In this document: positions 36,350 through 49,168 of the stretch, piece by piece
Position numbering within the stretch: the first letter of the stretch is position 1
Layout of the letters: each line of letters begins with the position of its first letter
Assembly: GCA_035236585.1 (NCBI GenBank)
Contig: CP141132.1
Coordinates: forward strand, 47,743,880 to 47,807,879
DNA length: 64,000 nt
Reading direction: 5' to 3'
DNA from: Warburgia ugandensis
Taxonomy: Eukaryota; Streptophyta; Magnoliopsida; Canellales; Canellaceae
Made by a program: the position numbers and the translations under genes
The notes under the pieces: model-generated
What the model was told of the DNA's origin: nothing
What the model saw: only the letters and a program-made list of their open reading frames with translations
Database searches by the model: none

Positions 36350-39300
36350 TGCATTAATGCTAGTGCATATATTTATAATCTTTTTATATTCCCATAGAGC
36401 ACGCAGACTATTTCTTTTTCCTCTTTACATATTTCACACACTTTTCAATTTTCACTATGGCAATCTTTCTCTCACAAAGAGCTAGATAGATATTTTGGCT
36501 AAATCTTTTTTCACATAATTTTATTTCCAGGTCTTTCTTATTTAAGATATGTGAGCTTAAATTGATTTTATAGATGTGAAATTTGCCTTTTTCTATTTCA
36601 TTTAAATGGTGAATTAGAAAGCGAAGCTGTCGTAGGACCTTTGTTCCCCTATTGAGTTCTTTCCATTTGAAGTCTCCCATTGCCTATGTAATTCCTGCTG
36701 ACCAGCAAAATAATGAATTTCACTCCACCATAGATTGGCAGTGAAAATCTAAGAAAACTTAGAAAGGCAATCTTCACCCCTAAAGTTTGTAGCTTTTCAT
36801 TGGGAAGGGGGAGGGGCCCAACCCAACTTTTTTTATTGCAAGTTGAGCTAAATGAGATGCAGCAATTCTTGCACCTTGAAATCATAAGGGAGAAGGGCTA
36901 ATAGGACTACTAGCTATCTATAGGAATGATTCAATAAGAAGAAACTCTGATAGTGAATTCTCCTATTCACTTTCCAAATTAATTCATCTTCCTTACTAAT
37001 TACAATAGATTGGGTGTAGGGCTATCATATTTGATATTTTCCAACATAAAAACATGTAGGACCATACAATATATAAGAGAAGGGATTTTCTCACTTTTCT
37101 TTTATCTTGAGCCCTATGATGATGATGATGATGATGATGATATGAAATAATTAGAAGAGTATGTCGGTGGAGGGTATGGGATTCTAAAAACTTAATTTTT
37201 GCTCCTCGACACAATGCCTAAATGCAATTCTACAGGATGGCCTCACCTTTTTTTATCCAAACTATTTGTTTGATCTATTCAACTTGTGGTTCAAAATTTA
37301 TGGGGATCAAATGATTCTAGTGTGAAAATTAAAACATTTGCTCTAATCATTACAAACTGGAGAGTTAGAAACATTAAATGCATAGTAAAAGACGCATCTT
37401 TGTCATTTGACGGTAGGGTCATCACGTTTACTCTAGAAGATAGTGAAAGAAATTGGATGTGTGGGTTGAATCAACCAAAACTTAGGCCCATCATCATATA
37501 AAAGTGTAACTGACTTTCCTTAAAACTTAATAGCTTCTCAACGCTTAATTGCAAAACGATTAACATACGTAGAAGAGGATGCTGGAAAATGACTCTACCT
37601 ACCTAGGGACCTTCTTTGGATGTGCGGGATCCATTCATCATGTTCTTTAGCCTTAGATTGCCTAGGTATCAATAGATAACCCTAGCCATGCCTTTTTCTA
37701 ATTTTAAATCATCTCCACTGAAAATTTATCTAAAAAGCTAGTACATAGAAGTCTCGATGGACTTGATTTTTGTTATGCAACTTAAATGGGGCAAGCCATA
37801 AAGAATTCATATAGATGAACCATTTTGATGACCCAAATCTAGGACCTGCCTTGGTTCTTTGTCTTTTTACATAACTACAAAGTACATAGTGAATGGGTGC
37901 TGATTGGAAAGGAAGCAGACAAGCGTTGAGTATATGGATACTTTGAGATAGAACAAGAAAAATAAAATTTGATTAAAGCCACTAATGAGAATTTGGAATG
38001 ATTAGAAAATTACAAAAATGAAACCATTCATTTTGAAGAACAAAGAGCAGAGCAAGTGGAAAGAAATTCTTTAACCATAAAGAATTCAGTTCAAATGTGG
38101 GATACCTATCTAGAATTTTTCACAACTCAATTATATGTGATGGAATCATCAAAGACGATCTTTTCTAACTCTATATGTAACTATCTGCAATTGGATCAAT
38201 CCAATTTTGATATTAAAGTGGAATGATTGGAATAGTTGAATCTATCCATTTATATTTGTGGGATAATGACAAATAAAGGAAGAGGAATTTACAAACACAT
38301 AAGATTAAAAAAATTCTGTTAAAGAGGTTGGGCTGGGTACATGTAGTGCTATTAAGCCAATCTCTGTATATGTTTTGCATAATGATAGAAGCCAATTCAA
38401 CCACCACATAGAGTTAGTCATGTTCACTAATATATTTAGTTTATAGAATATAAAGACCTTTCTTTTGCGTTTACCAGATATTGTAATCATCATTGAACAC
38501 CAAGAAGAATATACAACTATTCGAGAATGTATCAGTCTGAAAATTTTGAGGATTTGTCTAATGGATACAAATTGTTCAATGCATTTCTTTTTCTCGAAAG
38601 ATGTTTGGAACTTCATCGGTTTAAATCCTAATAAAAGGTCCACTAGATATCAGAAAATTTTGAAGAAACAACCGTTGACACGTCACCTTGGAACACTTAG
38701 GCGCCAAATCCAGTCAAGTCTGACAAAATACTACCGGCTAGGAGCTGTATGCCAAACGAGAAGCAACTCGGCGATGATCCGACTTCAGATGAGATATGGA
38801 AATTGGGCAAAAGACATGGGCTGGTGGGTCACAACGGCCGACGACTTGTTGACGGCCATCACCCGGTTGACCATGAAAGATGCAGAGAGTATGTTACGTG
38901 AGAAGCGCTGGATGGACTTTTTGACTGCCACCTGATAAGTTAAGGCCTCGGAACGCGCCTCATTCCTACGAATTCTCTCTCTCTCTCTCTCTCGCAGCAG
39001 GAGCTGCCCAACTTTTCGAAAGGAAATGCTTCCAAAATTGAACGTAACCAAGGAGAAAGGGGAAGGTGGAGCCCAGCCATTAAATTCCACGGAATTCAGA
39101 TATTTAATTCGACCAAAAGTGGTTCAATTGTGCGAAAGAAGAATCAGACTGAGACTGGGGGGCACTAATTTTTACCCAATGGAGCCCACCTGTGGTTAAT
39201 CCAACCGTCCATATGTTTTTGGTCGTCACGTGGACCATTGCTATGCTTATTCAAGCCTTTTAACCATTCGAGCCTGCCAACGAGAAGGAAAATATTTGGA

Positions 39301-42300
39301 TAACTAGAACTGTCCAATTGGCATGGATTTTGGGGGCTATTATATATCCAATGTCGAACATATCAGAATGAGCGGGTCGAATGAAACAGAGGAGGGCACG
39401 TAAGAGCACTGTGCTCAGGATCACTTAAAAGAAACTAGCGCCTAGGAGAGCATCCGTCCGATGACATTGACCGGCTGTTTCATAACTCACATATCGATCT
39501 TGTCTTGATCGGTTAATCCTATATATTTTGATTCATGAAGGCTTGCCTAGGGTCCATCAGTAAAACATGAACCATTGATATTTGTTTGTTGTGCTATATC
39601 TGACGATTGTGATATCCGTTTCACATGGAACCATCACCATGTCATCTCCTGTTGATGGTCTACATGTCCAATAGTATAGATCAAATCATATAGATTTTTA
39701 ATGGAAGTTGAGCGTTAACCTAAATCCTGACAATGACTTTTTCTCTCAAGGCCCAGTAGAGATGTGGTCATGAGAGTCTGATACAGTAAACAATGCCCCT
39801 AGTAATGATTTTTGAATGCTGCCTCTCGTCATTTCTCTACATCTTAGGATAAAGTCCAGATAGGCATACACCCTCTTGAGTGTACGAGTTATAAAAAAAT
39901 TAACTCCTTGGAAATGGCTTAATCTATAGGTAGAAAGCGTCATGGTGGAAAACTACCATACTTGGTCTGGAGAGAGATGGGACCAGTTGTATAATAGAGG
40001 GAGCAGATGCAGGCCATTTCTTTCAATAGTGGGCCAAGTGACTAATGGAACATCGGTCCACTCTACTGCAACTCACCATTTCGAATCATCTCCAGAAGGT
40101 TTTTTCATACAAGCATAGAAGAAGAACACTCCCTTCTTTTGTCATATATGACGATTTCTTTTTTATGATCTAGGCCGTTCATCATGTTTTCAATATAAAA
40201 AATAAGTAAGCCATAAGAAATTAACTCATTTGAAAGATTCTAACTAGCTGTTTTAAGCCTTCCAAAATGTTAATAATCACTATTTTCTAACAGCAGAAAA
40301 TATAAGCTAGAAGCACGCAGTGAACATGAGAAAAACCTTTACTACGCACTAAAAATAGGTTATGAACTTTTTCGTACGCTCTACAGCGTGTATGCTTACC
40401 GAGACTCGATTACGGTAACGAGAGAAACACCTCAGGTTCCGACACCCTAACTCGAGTAATGAGAGGGTATTTTCTGGATAGGCCCAAAATACAAATTTGA
40501 ATTTGCGATCACATTCATCATTCATCCGTAAAATTTGAGCGTTGTTGGTGAAATTCCTTTCCTTCGGGTTAACAAGGAGAAGCAGAAAGCAGGGAAGGAA
40601 AGCGCGTGGAAGCGGGAAAAGCAAAATCAACTTTCCAGCTTTGATAAATGACGTTCGGCCACGAAAATTTCGGTTAAGTTCAAGAATAATTTAATAGCCC
40701 TGAGAAACCGTCGGCAGCTGTTCTCCCGTGAGTTTATATATAGAGAGAGAGAGAGTCCTTCCAGCTGGATGCTGGAAAATGATGCTGAAGAGTTTTAATA
40801 TTGAGTGATCTAATCCGTTCATTTTCTACTTGCACTATTTACTATACCAAAATTCTTGTCCAAAAAGGCAGCATATCGTATATTAAATGCAAGTAAGTGA
40901 GTTCCAGTTAGATTAGAAAATTTAATTTATATGATTTAAAAACCGAAAAGGCATGCTTAAACAATCCATCAGTTCTATTAAGTTTTGTAGGTAGCCAATC
41001 CAACCCAGGCCTAACATGATGAACAGATCAGTCCAAAGGACGTCCCAGCTAGTTTGCATCCCCACCAGTTTGTGGGTTGACCACCTTCTCTTGCCGATCA
41101 AAAGCACCTGGCATCCCATCTGAACCGTTTGGATCCACAATTTCTTCCATCGCCCCATATCATTCTGACCATGCAATAACAAGCAAACCAACATGTTATC
41201 TGGTCCAAAATAATCATCAGAGGACGCCATCCACCTATTTATTAAAGTAGAGCAGAGAAAGGTTGGTGACAAAGGCCCGAGTTTTTCCTCATGTGTCCCT
41301 CACTAACTCTTTCATTGGGGTTCGGATTTCTGAAAATCCGAATCGTTCAAACTGTTGCTTTTAACTTGGATGGACCTGGCTACTTTTAGTTGTAAACTGA
41401 TGGCAAAACTTTATTCCGTCTATTTTACCACTCAAGAGCACAGTGGTTGAGTTATTATCTAATGGATGAGAATCTTTATTGATCATTAGAATCATCCAGC
41501 GGTGAAACTTTATCTATCACTCTATTGTCATGCTTCCTTGATCCAGAGTCAAAACGTCATGTTCATTCAACAAAGGCTCACAATTCAAGTATGTAACCCC
41601 GATGCAGCATATCGTATGTTAAATGCAAATAAGAGATTAAAACATCTCAGCCAGCCTACTTATAAACAACAATTGAGCATTGAACTTTCAATATTAATTA
41701 GAAAGAGAGGAAGAAAGTGATGGGAAAACCGAATCGACAGCTGGCTGATGACTGCCATGGGGCATGCCAATTCAAATTTCTAAGTATGTATTTATCCATC
41801 AATTATTGGCAAGGAACATCTACAAGGAACGGGGCATTGGGTACGCGTTAGCGTGCGAATCTTGAAACGACCACCACGCGCCTCCCATATATGCCTCCAG
41901 CTCACTAGTACCACTTGTCATTTTGAATTATTATATACAGAAAGGTATATGTAGTATATATTATCAGCCCTTTATCTCAGAAATTATGCAATTGTTTCAA
42001 TGATTGAACAGCCTTCCCTGTTCAGAAAAAAAACCCATGGACAAGAAAATAAAATTAAGCATTAAACTGAAAGTAAAATCTCCAGATATAAAGAGAGGGA
42101 ATGCCAAACCCAACCTTCTTCCTTCCGACAAAATATGATCTCGTTCCAATGATATGTGAGAGGAACATCCAATAACTTCCAAGGAACTGACGAATATTAC
42201 CAAAACAATCGAAGTGTCCTGCTCTACTACAATAAGCTAAAGTGACCAGTACATCTTAATGCAAAACAAATTTCTTGCTGTGGGTGTAGTGAGAAGCACA

Positions 42301-42800
42301 TGTTAAGTTAATACAAAACATGTTTTACTGTTTATCTGAAAGACTCAACGGTTCAAATTCATTAGAAGACCAGTGACGTATTGGGAGTAACGGACGAATA
42401 CTAGACCATCACAGGACGAAAGCACAGATGATGATTGAGCTGCTCGTAGCTATTAGTGGTTCAGCACTACCAGCTATTGCTCCCAATATATTGGTTTTCT
42501 CTTGAGCATGCCACACGTGGAACATACATGTATAGTGATCGGAAACACTGACATGGTCCCACCACAAGTTAATGGCTCCTAGCTGTTCATCACACCTGCA
42601 AATTGCAATAATGAAGTTGTATGCAAGAATAGTTTAAAAGGTGACTGCTACATTAAGGCCAGGGTCGTCCACTCTCAGCAGCACTGGGGCCAAGGAGCAT
42701 GGCTAGGTTTCATACTAACCAACTAGGCAAATGAGCCAGATCCTTTATGTTACGGCCCAAGAACAAAACCCACTAAATAAATGCAGTACAAAAACAAATC
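36350..42800. other. Intergenic, no gene supported
   Basis: Several short frames exist, for example 37,286-37,501 and 38,465-38,935 on plus and 40,349-40,630 on minus, but none shows a recognisable domain or splice partner. The 38,640-38,940 stretch is richer in G+C than its surroundings and may belong to an exon or promoter of an unrecognised gene. Small repeats occur: (GAT)n at 37,115-37,142, (CT)n at 38,970-38,993 and (GA)n at 40,741-40,756. Confidence 0.35.
37115..37142. repeat. (GAT)n microsatellite
   Basis: Nine or so trinucleotide copies. It resembles the tail of an RTE LINE, but the diagnostic gggataaggtcttgatg text is absent next to it, so it is listed as a plain microsatellite. Confidence 0.85.
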
Positions 42801-44270
42801 AGACTTGGCTCTATCTGCAAAATGGTGACTTTGCCTCAACAGCAGAAGAGAGGATCACCTGTGTCACTGCTGGAACCGCTATCCGCAGGGGACCTATTGG
42901 TTGGCGCAAGCACTGCCAGCTCAAGAAAAAAAATCAGAAAGCAAACTTTAGTCAGACTCAAACAGATGTGCTTCTCAATTAAATAACAAGAACAATTTTA
43001 AGTTATGCAAATACGCACATGGAATATACAGACTGATTCCTTTTGCTTTTTACTATTTTTTGGTCAATGGTGAGTGGATTCCAGCCCAGAAATGATTGTA
43101 AAAGAAAACAGATTTTTAAGTTCAACATGGCAGAAACAGAATGGTAAACTCTCTACATCTATAGGACTTCAAGTTTTGTTTCCAAATTTTGACAGGTCAA
43201 GATCCGAAATTCTAAAGTTCCCTTTGACTTCAAAGAGAATAACGGGCTCAAGCAGTTTTAACTGCCTATACATGCACAAAAACTACAGAAGAATTATTCA
43301 TGAAGAAAAGACTCGAAAATCACCCTTATAACAAAGATGGAATAATGTCAGTTCTGATGCTCTCTGATTACGTATAAAGGCTGCATCTAGCCTTCATGCT
43401 TCCTTTAAAAAATGAATTATTTCAGAAGTATATGCCTAAGTGTGTAGCCAGGCATGTGAATTATTATAACCATGATGATGATTTGGTCTGCCTTTTACGC
43501 CATCCACAGTGGGTTAACATTGTTGAACCCAGCACATCAACAATGAAGTGCCTCATAGTCTAATCTAAAATACAGTCTCCAAGTTCATTTGCACGTCCAC
43601 ATATTAGGGAAAAGAAATAACATAGCCACAGAAAATAAGATATATTTTCACAGATAACAGGTAAAATAACCAATTAATCCAAGGTTCTCAACTTCTTGGT
43701 GTGTGAAATCCGATATGTTTGACATTCACATTTCTCAGCCATGTAGATCCAGATTATGAAGGAAATCATAATTAAGATATTGGCAGCAGTAGGATTGGTG
43801 GTGAGGAATAATTAATACAATAATGACAAATACTAATAATAATAAAGTTATCAACAGCAGGGGGATAGGTGGTGAGGATTAATTTAATAAAATAATAATA
43901 AAATAGTAGTAGTAGTAGTAGTAGTAGTAGTGAAGTAATATCCATGAGAGTTACACACTAAAACTCCATATAAACACTGTTCACTGCTTTCCAATCACAA
44001 CGAGAAAATGAAATTACAGAGATTCAAATTTGTGATGAGACAGGCCAGAAAGGAGTATACAGGGAAGTGATACAATCACCCCTATTTTTAATCATTAGCC
44101 CTCTACTAATGCTTTTGATGAATCAGAATTTTGGAGACATAGCGCATCCAAGTCAAGGGCAACATATTAAATGATTTGGATCCTCATAAATCTAGGCCCA
44201 CACCATCCAAAGCATTAGTAGAGGGCTAATGAAAAAACTGGGGGCGGTTATATCAATTCCCTAATAGTAG
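42801..44270. other. Intergenic flank, one weak exon-like stretch
   Basis: On the minus strand 42,849-42,933 has a polypyrimidine tract, an AG and a short open frame ending in a stop, so it could be a terminal exon, but the plus strand is equally open. A (TAG)n run lies at 43,903-43,931. Nothing else was recognised. Confidence 0.3.
43903..43931. repeat. (TAG)n microsatellite
   Basis: About ten trinucleotide copies following an AT-rich (aataat)-like stretch. Confidence 0.9.
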
Positions 44271-44278
44271 TAGATAAA

Positions 44279-44330
44279 AGGGCAGCCCGGTGCACAAAGC
44301 TCCCGCGGGCAGACCACAAGGGTCAATAGC
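44279..44330 (-). mobile_element. Au-type SINE, 5'-truncated and internally shortened
   Basis: The 3' motif ggcagcccggtgcacaaagc, then a shortened body cagaccacaagggtcaatag. The flanks aatagtagtagata (left) and aatagcagtagata (right) match at 13 of 14 positions and look like a target duplication. It lies about 200 bases downstream of the putative stop codon of the minus-strand host gene, so it may be part of that gene's 3' untranslated region. Confidence 0.75.
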
Positions 44331-44505
44331 AGTAGATACTGATAATATTTGGTAAAATGATAGTTGCAAAAGGGCATTTTTTTAGAGAATATTAATTAAT
44401 CACCAGAAACCAAATTTGGAATTTTACACTTGCCCAACCAATTGCATTTAGGCTGACGGAGTTCCTTCGTTATTTGTACCCCACTCCTCATCAGCCTCGT
44501 TGCCA

Positions 44506-44589
44506 TTAACAAGGATCATCAGTAGGATCATCAGCATCCACCTCAACGACCTCTTCTTGAGCCTCTTCCTCTCCATTTTCGTCAATCAC
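44506..44589 (-). CDS. Putative last coding exon of an unrecognised host gene
   Basis: After a good acceptor (TGTGTTTCAG) the minus strand reads VIDENGEEEAQEEVVEVDAD and then DPTDDPC with a TAA stop: 28 codons, strongly acidic. The exon starts in phase 0, which fits the phase-0 donor of the exon at 63,539-63,677. Joined, the tail runs from a hydrophilic KPNINLVEEFKRIRLDEEED segment into this acidic end. Such acidic C-termini are common in nuclear and ribosome-assembly proteins, but I do not recognise the family. An alternative frame past the stop stays open for about 25 codons, so a frame error near the stop in this allele is possible. The pairing of the two exons is inferred, not shown. Confidence 0.55.
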   Translation of the reverse strand: MIDENGEEEAQEEVVEVDADDPTDDPC

Positions 44590-44591
44590 CT

Positions 44592-45705
44592 GAAACACAC
44601 AAATTTCTCATCTTTACTGTGATAGTGTACCAAGTACAAGTGTATATCTATAAGAAAGTAAGAGGTAGTAGCTAGGAATAAAGGTTCCTAACTCCATAGA
44701 TACAGCCACATCTCAGAGTCCAGACTTCTGTACTAGGTCCAGAATTGGATTACTACAAAATCTGCAAGTCAAACCTAAGAGCTGACCTCACATCTACAAG
44801 AGAAGATTCAACTTGCAGACAAGAAAATTAATCTCAGAGCTAACCAATTCTCTGATGAGAATATCCTACATTTCATTACCAATACACTTCTGCAGCCACT
44901 TTTGTATTATGAGAAAAATATGAAAACAAGGGTACTAGGTCATAAACTGCGGCACAACCATAGAAGCCAGGTCAGAAGATGGCACAAGCGAAAAAAGAAG
45001 AAAATCAGCAGAATATTTCGTCATCATTTGTTTAGAAAGTATCACAAGACCTACAAACACTTACAGCATGATCAGGTTGTTTCAAGATCTCTTTTAGTAA
45101 AGAAAATATTTTCAAAGAAACCAAAGAAATGGTTTTGCCAACCAGATTGTGCAGAAGCTATCCTGAATGGTTCCACTTAGTAACCAGTCAGGAAACCAAC
45201 CTAGGAAACAAGAAGTAAAAAGGAAACAGGAACTGTACAGAGATGAATTTGGGAAGTCAATGGAGTCTCATCAATGAAATCAGTAGAATTGTGTTGAGAA
45301 AAGGTGAAACAATGGAGGTTCATGAGGAACAATCCAACAGAAGATGTACGAGGGACTTTCAACAAGAGATAGTGGAGCTCGAAGGGAAAGCTATGATCTG
45401 CTAGGGAAATTATAAGGAATGCACCTGAAGCATATTAAAAAGATGTCTAACACATACAAGGAAACCTCCAAAGTTTAACTTGCCATTATGTAGATTTCTT
45501 GATTATCTACTTATTTTACTTTCCATCAGCTTTTCCTTTTAAAATGTTTGCAACACACTTTAAGAGCTAATCTATAAGTAGCATTTTAGTATTCTGTGCA
45601 TTTCTAAGTCTCTTCCACAAGTTTCTCATGTGTTTTGTAAGCTTTCTCAAAATTTCTTTTTCTTTAGAGAGAATGGATTTAAGAATGAGAGAGAAAGAAG
45701 GGTAG
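44592..45705. other. Intron (proposed), no exon recognised
   Basis: Lies in the proposed 18.9-kb intron. The plus-strand 92-codon frame at 44,902-45,180 is rich in Lys, Arg and His but matches no family I know, and is treated as chance. Confidence 0.4.
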
Positions 45706-48700
45706 TAAACTCAGCCAATGCCAGTCCCAAGCCCCGATAAAAAAAGGAGGGTCTTGCGTCAAGTGCCAGCCGGCAAGGGGGAAGTTGAAGACAATCTATT
45801 ATTTCTTTCTTACAAATGAATATGCATTTGTATATTAGTTTGTGAGGAAGAAATGAAAATCATCTCCAGCTTCTTAAAATATGGCAACCCTTGCATCAGG
45901 TAGCCAACCGGCAAGGGGAAAGTTGAAGATGATTCTAGTATTTCTTTCTTACAAATGAATATGCATTTGTATATTAGTTTGTGAGAAAGAACAGAAAATC
46001 ATCTCCAGCTTCTTAAAATATGGCCACCCTTGCGTTAAGTAGCCAGCCGGCAAGGGTGAAGCTGAAAATGATTTTAATGAAAATCATCTTCAGCTTTTAA
46101 AACTATGGCAACCCCAACATGACATGAATCGAAAATTGACATTCGCTCAAGCTAGGGCGTTCCCCATAAGCAATGCGCTGCATCAGATCCCGGGTGCAGT
46201 GAAAAATAAGCAAGGGTTACTAGGGCGTTCTCGCAGAAGCGACACTACATCGGATCCCGGGTGTAGTGGAAAATGGGCATGGGCTGCTAAAGCGTCCCCT
46301 CGGAAGTGACACGCTACATCAGAACCCAGGTGTAGTGAAAAGTGGACATAGGTTCATACCATGGAGGTCGAGAAAGGCGATAGTAAATAGGGTATCTCCA
46401 GAACATAAGATTCGCATAGCTACATGGAATATAGGGACACTGACAAGTAAGAGTTTGGAGTTAGTAGACACGATGAAACGTAGGAGAGTCAACATCTCTT
46501 GTATCTAAGAAACCAAGTGGAAAGGGGCTAAAGCTAGAGAAATAGATAGGTATAAATTATGGTACGTAGATTATAAATATTATAAGTGCATATGCACCAC
46601 AAGTAGGGTTACAAGATATAATCAAGAGACAGTTTTGGGAAGATATGGAGGGAGTTATGCAAGAAATTCCCAACACTGAGGGGATATTTATAGGAGCAGA
46701 CTTAAATGGCCATGTAAGAAAAGATAAGGAAGAATATGATAGAATACATGGAGAGTATGGTATAGGTGAACGAAACGAGATGGGGGAAAATATCCTCGAT
46801 TTTGCTTTGTCATATAACCTATCCATTGCAAATACACTCTATAAGAAAAGGGACGAACATTTAATAACCTTTAAAAATGGAATTCATAAAAGCAAAATAG
46901 ACTTTTTTCTACTTAGGAATAATGAACGATCTATATGTAAGGATTGTCAGGTGATACCCGGTGAGAGTTTAACCTCACAACATAGGTTAATGGTTATGGA
47001 TATTCATATCAAAAGATGGAGTAAAAGAACTGAACTTAAAACACATCCAAAAACTAAGTGTTGGAACTTAAAAGGAGAGAGAATAACCTCATTCAAAAAT
47101 AAGTTGATGGTAGAAGGAAATTGGAACTATGAAACAGAAGTAAATACCATGTGGACTAATACGGCTGAGTCTATTAAGAAAGTGGCAAAAGATGTCTTAG
47201 GAGTATCTAAAGGTAAAAGGCTATTAACAAAGGATACATGGTGGTGGAATGAAACAGTGCAAAAAGCTATTAAAGAAAAATGAATGCGTTTTAAAGCATG
47301 GCAGAAGATTAGAAATAATGAAAACTATGAACAATATAATAATGCTAAAAACGTCGCTAAGAGAATAGCAATTGAGGCTAAACTTAAAGGATATGATGAA
47401 CTCTATAATAGACTAGGAACAAGAGAGGGTGAGAAAGATGTGTTTAAACTTGCAAAAGTAAGAGAACAGAAGGGTAAGGACTTAGAGCATGTTAGATGCA
47501 TTAGAAGTGATGATCAAAAGGTATTAGTCAAAGATGATGAGATCAAACAAAGGTGGGAAACATACTTTCAAAAATTGTAAAATGACAATGGTCCTGAGAA
47601 TATAGGGATTGAAAATACTATAAATCTAAATAACATTGGATATTATAGATATGAACGTGGGATTAGAATATCTGAAGTAAAAGAGGCCTTGAGAAAAATG
47701 AAATTAGGAAAGGCCATGGGGCCTAATGGTATACCAATAGAGGTTTGGAAGCATATGGGAGATATTGGGATAATTTGGTTGACCAAATTATTTAACAAGA
47801 TTATTAAATCAAAGAAAATGCCTAATGAGTGGAGGAAAAGCTCTATTGTATCAATCTATAAGAATAAAGGAGACATACATAGCTACACTAATTATCTAGG
47901 GATCAAACTTATGAGCCAAACCATGAAACTTTTTGAAAGAGTGATTGAGAAAAGGCTACAACATGAAACAAGTGTATCGGAGAATCAGTTTGGTTTCATG
48001 CCTAGGAGGTCTACCATGGAAGCTATTTTCTTACTAAGACAATTAGTAGAGAAATAGGGAGAGGAGAAATGACCACCACATGGCCTTTATCGACTTAGAG
48101 AAAGCTTATGATAGATTCCCTAGAGAGTTAATATGGAGGGTGTTGGGTGGTAAAGGGGTTTCTTAGGGGTATATAGACATAATTAAAGATATTTATGAGG
48201 GAACGGTAACAAATGTTAAGACCACTAGTGGCGTGACTGGTGATTTTCCTGTCACTGTAGGATTGCATCAAGGATCAGCATCGAGTCCATACCTTTTCAC
48301 ATTAGTTATAGATGAGTTAACAAAACATCTGCATGAGGAGATTCCTTGGTGCATGCTATTTGCAGACGATAGTCTTACTTGATGAGACAAGGGAGGGTGT
48401 AAACATAAAGCTAGAGTTATGGAGAGAAGCATTAGAATCTGAAGGATTTAAAATTAGTCGAACTAAGATAGAATATATAGAATGTAATTTTAGCAAGGAG
48501 AGTAGGAGTGGAACACCAGTCAAGATTGATAACCAAGAGGTCCCCGTGAAAGACCACTTTCAATATTTAGGATCATTGATCCATGAGAGTGGAGAGATTG
48601 AGAGGGAGGGTACTTAGAGAATCCAAGCGGGTTGGAACAAATGAAGATGTGCATTAGGTGTTTTATGTGATCGGCAGGTGCTACTCAAATTAAAGGAAAA

Positions 48701-49151
48701 ATTCTATAGGATGGCTATAAGGCCGGCCATGCTCTATGGATCAGAGTATTGGGCAGTTAAGGAATATCATACTCATAGGATGAGCGTCGCAAAAATGAGG
48801 ATGTTAAGATAGATGAGTGGTAAGACAAGAAAGGATAGAATTAGAAATGAAAATATTAGAGGAAATTTGGGAGTAGCACCAATAGGTAACAAGATGAGAG
48901 AGATTAGAATTAGATGGTTTGGACATGTTCAAAGGAGACCAACAACGGCACCAGTTAGAAGGACTGAGGCAATACAAGTAGAAGGTTCTAAAAGGGCAAG
49001 GGGAAGGCCCAAAAGAACGTGGATAGAAGTGGTGAGGAAAGATTAAAAAACTTTGGGACTAAATGAAGCCATGGTATTTAATAGAGAGGAAGGGAAGAAT
49101 AAGATTCATGTGGCTGACCCCTAATTGGGATAAGGTCTTGATGATGATGAT
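45706..49151 (+). mobile_element. RTE-clade LINE, copy 3, full length
   Basis: A 3.45-kb non-LTR retrotransposon flanked by a 17-bp duplication with one mismatch: gagagaaagaagggtag at 45,689-45,705 and gagagaaagaagagtag at 49,152-49,168. It starts taaactcagccaatgccagt and has two and a half 5' repeats of about 137 bp (45,745-46,060). The frame near 46,124 begins with three repeats of about 25 residues. It continues with AP endonuclease (46,350-47,280; GADLNGHVR), a linker (47,284-47,580), reverse transcriptase (47,689-48,400; GPNGIPIEVWK, GFMPRRSTMEAIF, FADD) and the C-terminal RIRWFGHVQRRP region (48,813-49,046). The tail is (GAT)n. About 125 bases of the endonuclease are deleted near 46,569, and several stops and shifts interrupt RT, so it is inactive. 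It lies antisense in the proposed host intron. Confidence 0.94.
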
Positions 49152-49168
49152 GAGAGAAAGAAGAGTAG

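Noticed and set aside
37115-37142. Tail of a fourth RTE LINE
   Set aside because: A (GAT)n run is present, but the element's conserved 3' text is not next to it.
42849-42933. Possible minus-strand terminal exon with polypyrimidine tract and stop
   Set aside because: The proposed minus-strand host gene already ends at 44,506, the opposite strand is equally open, and no partner exon was found.
44902-45180. Basic 92-codon plus-strand frame
   Set aside because: Lys/Arg/His-rich from A-rich DNA, antisense inside the proposed intron, and no family resemblance.
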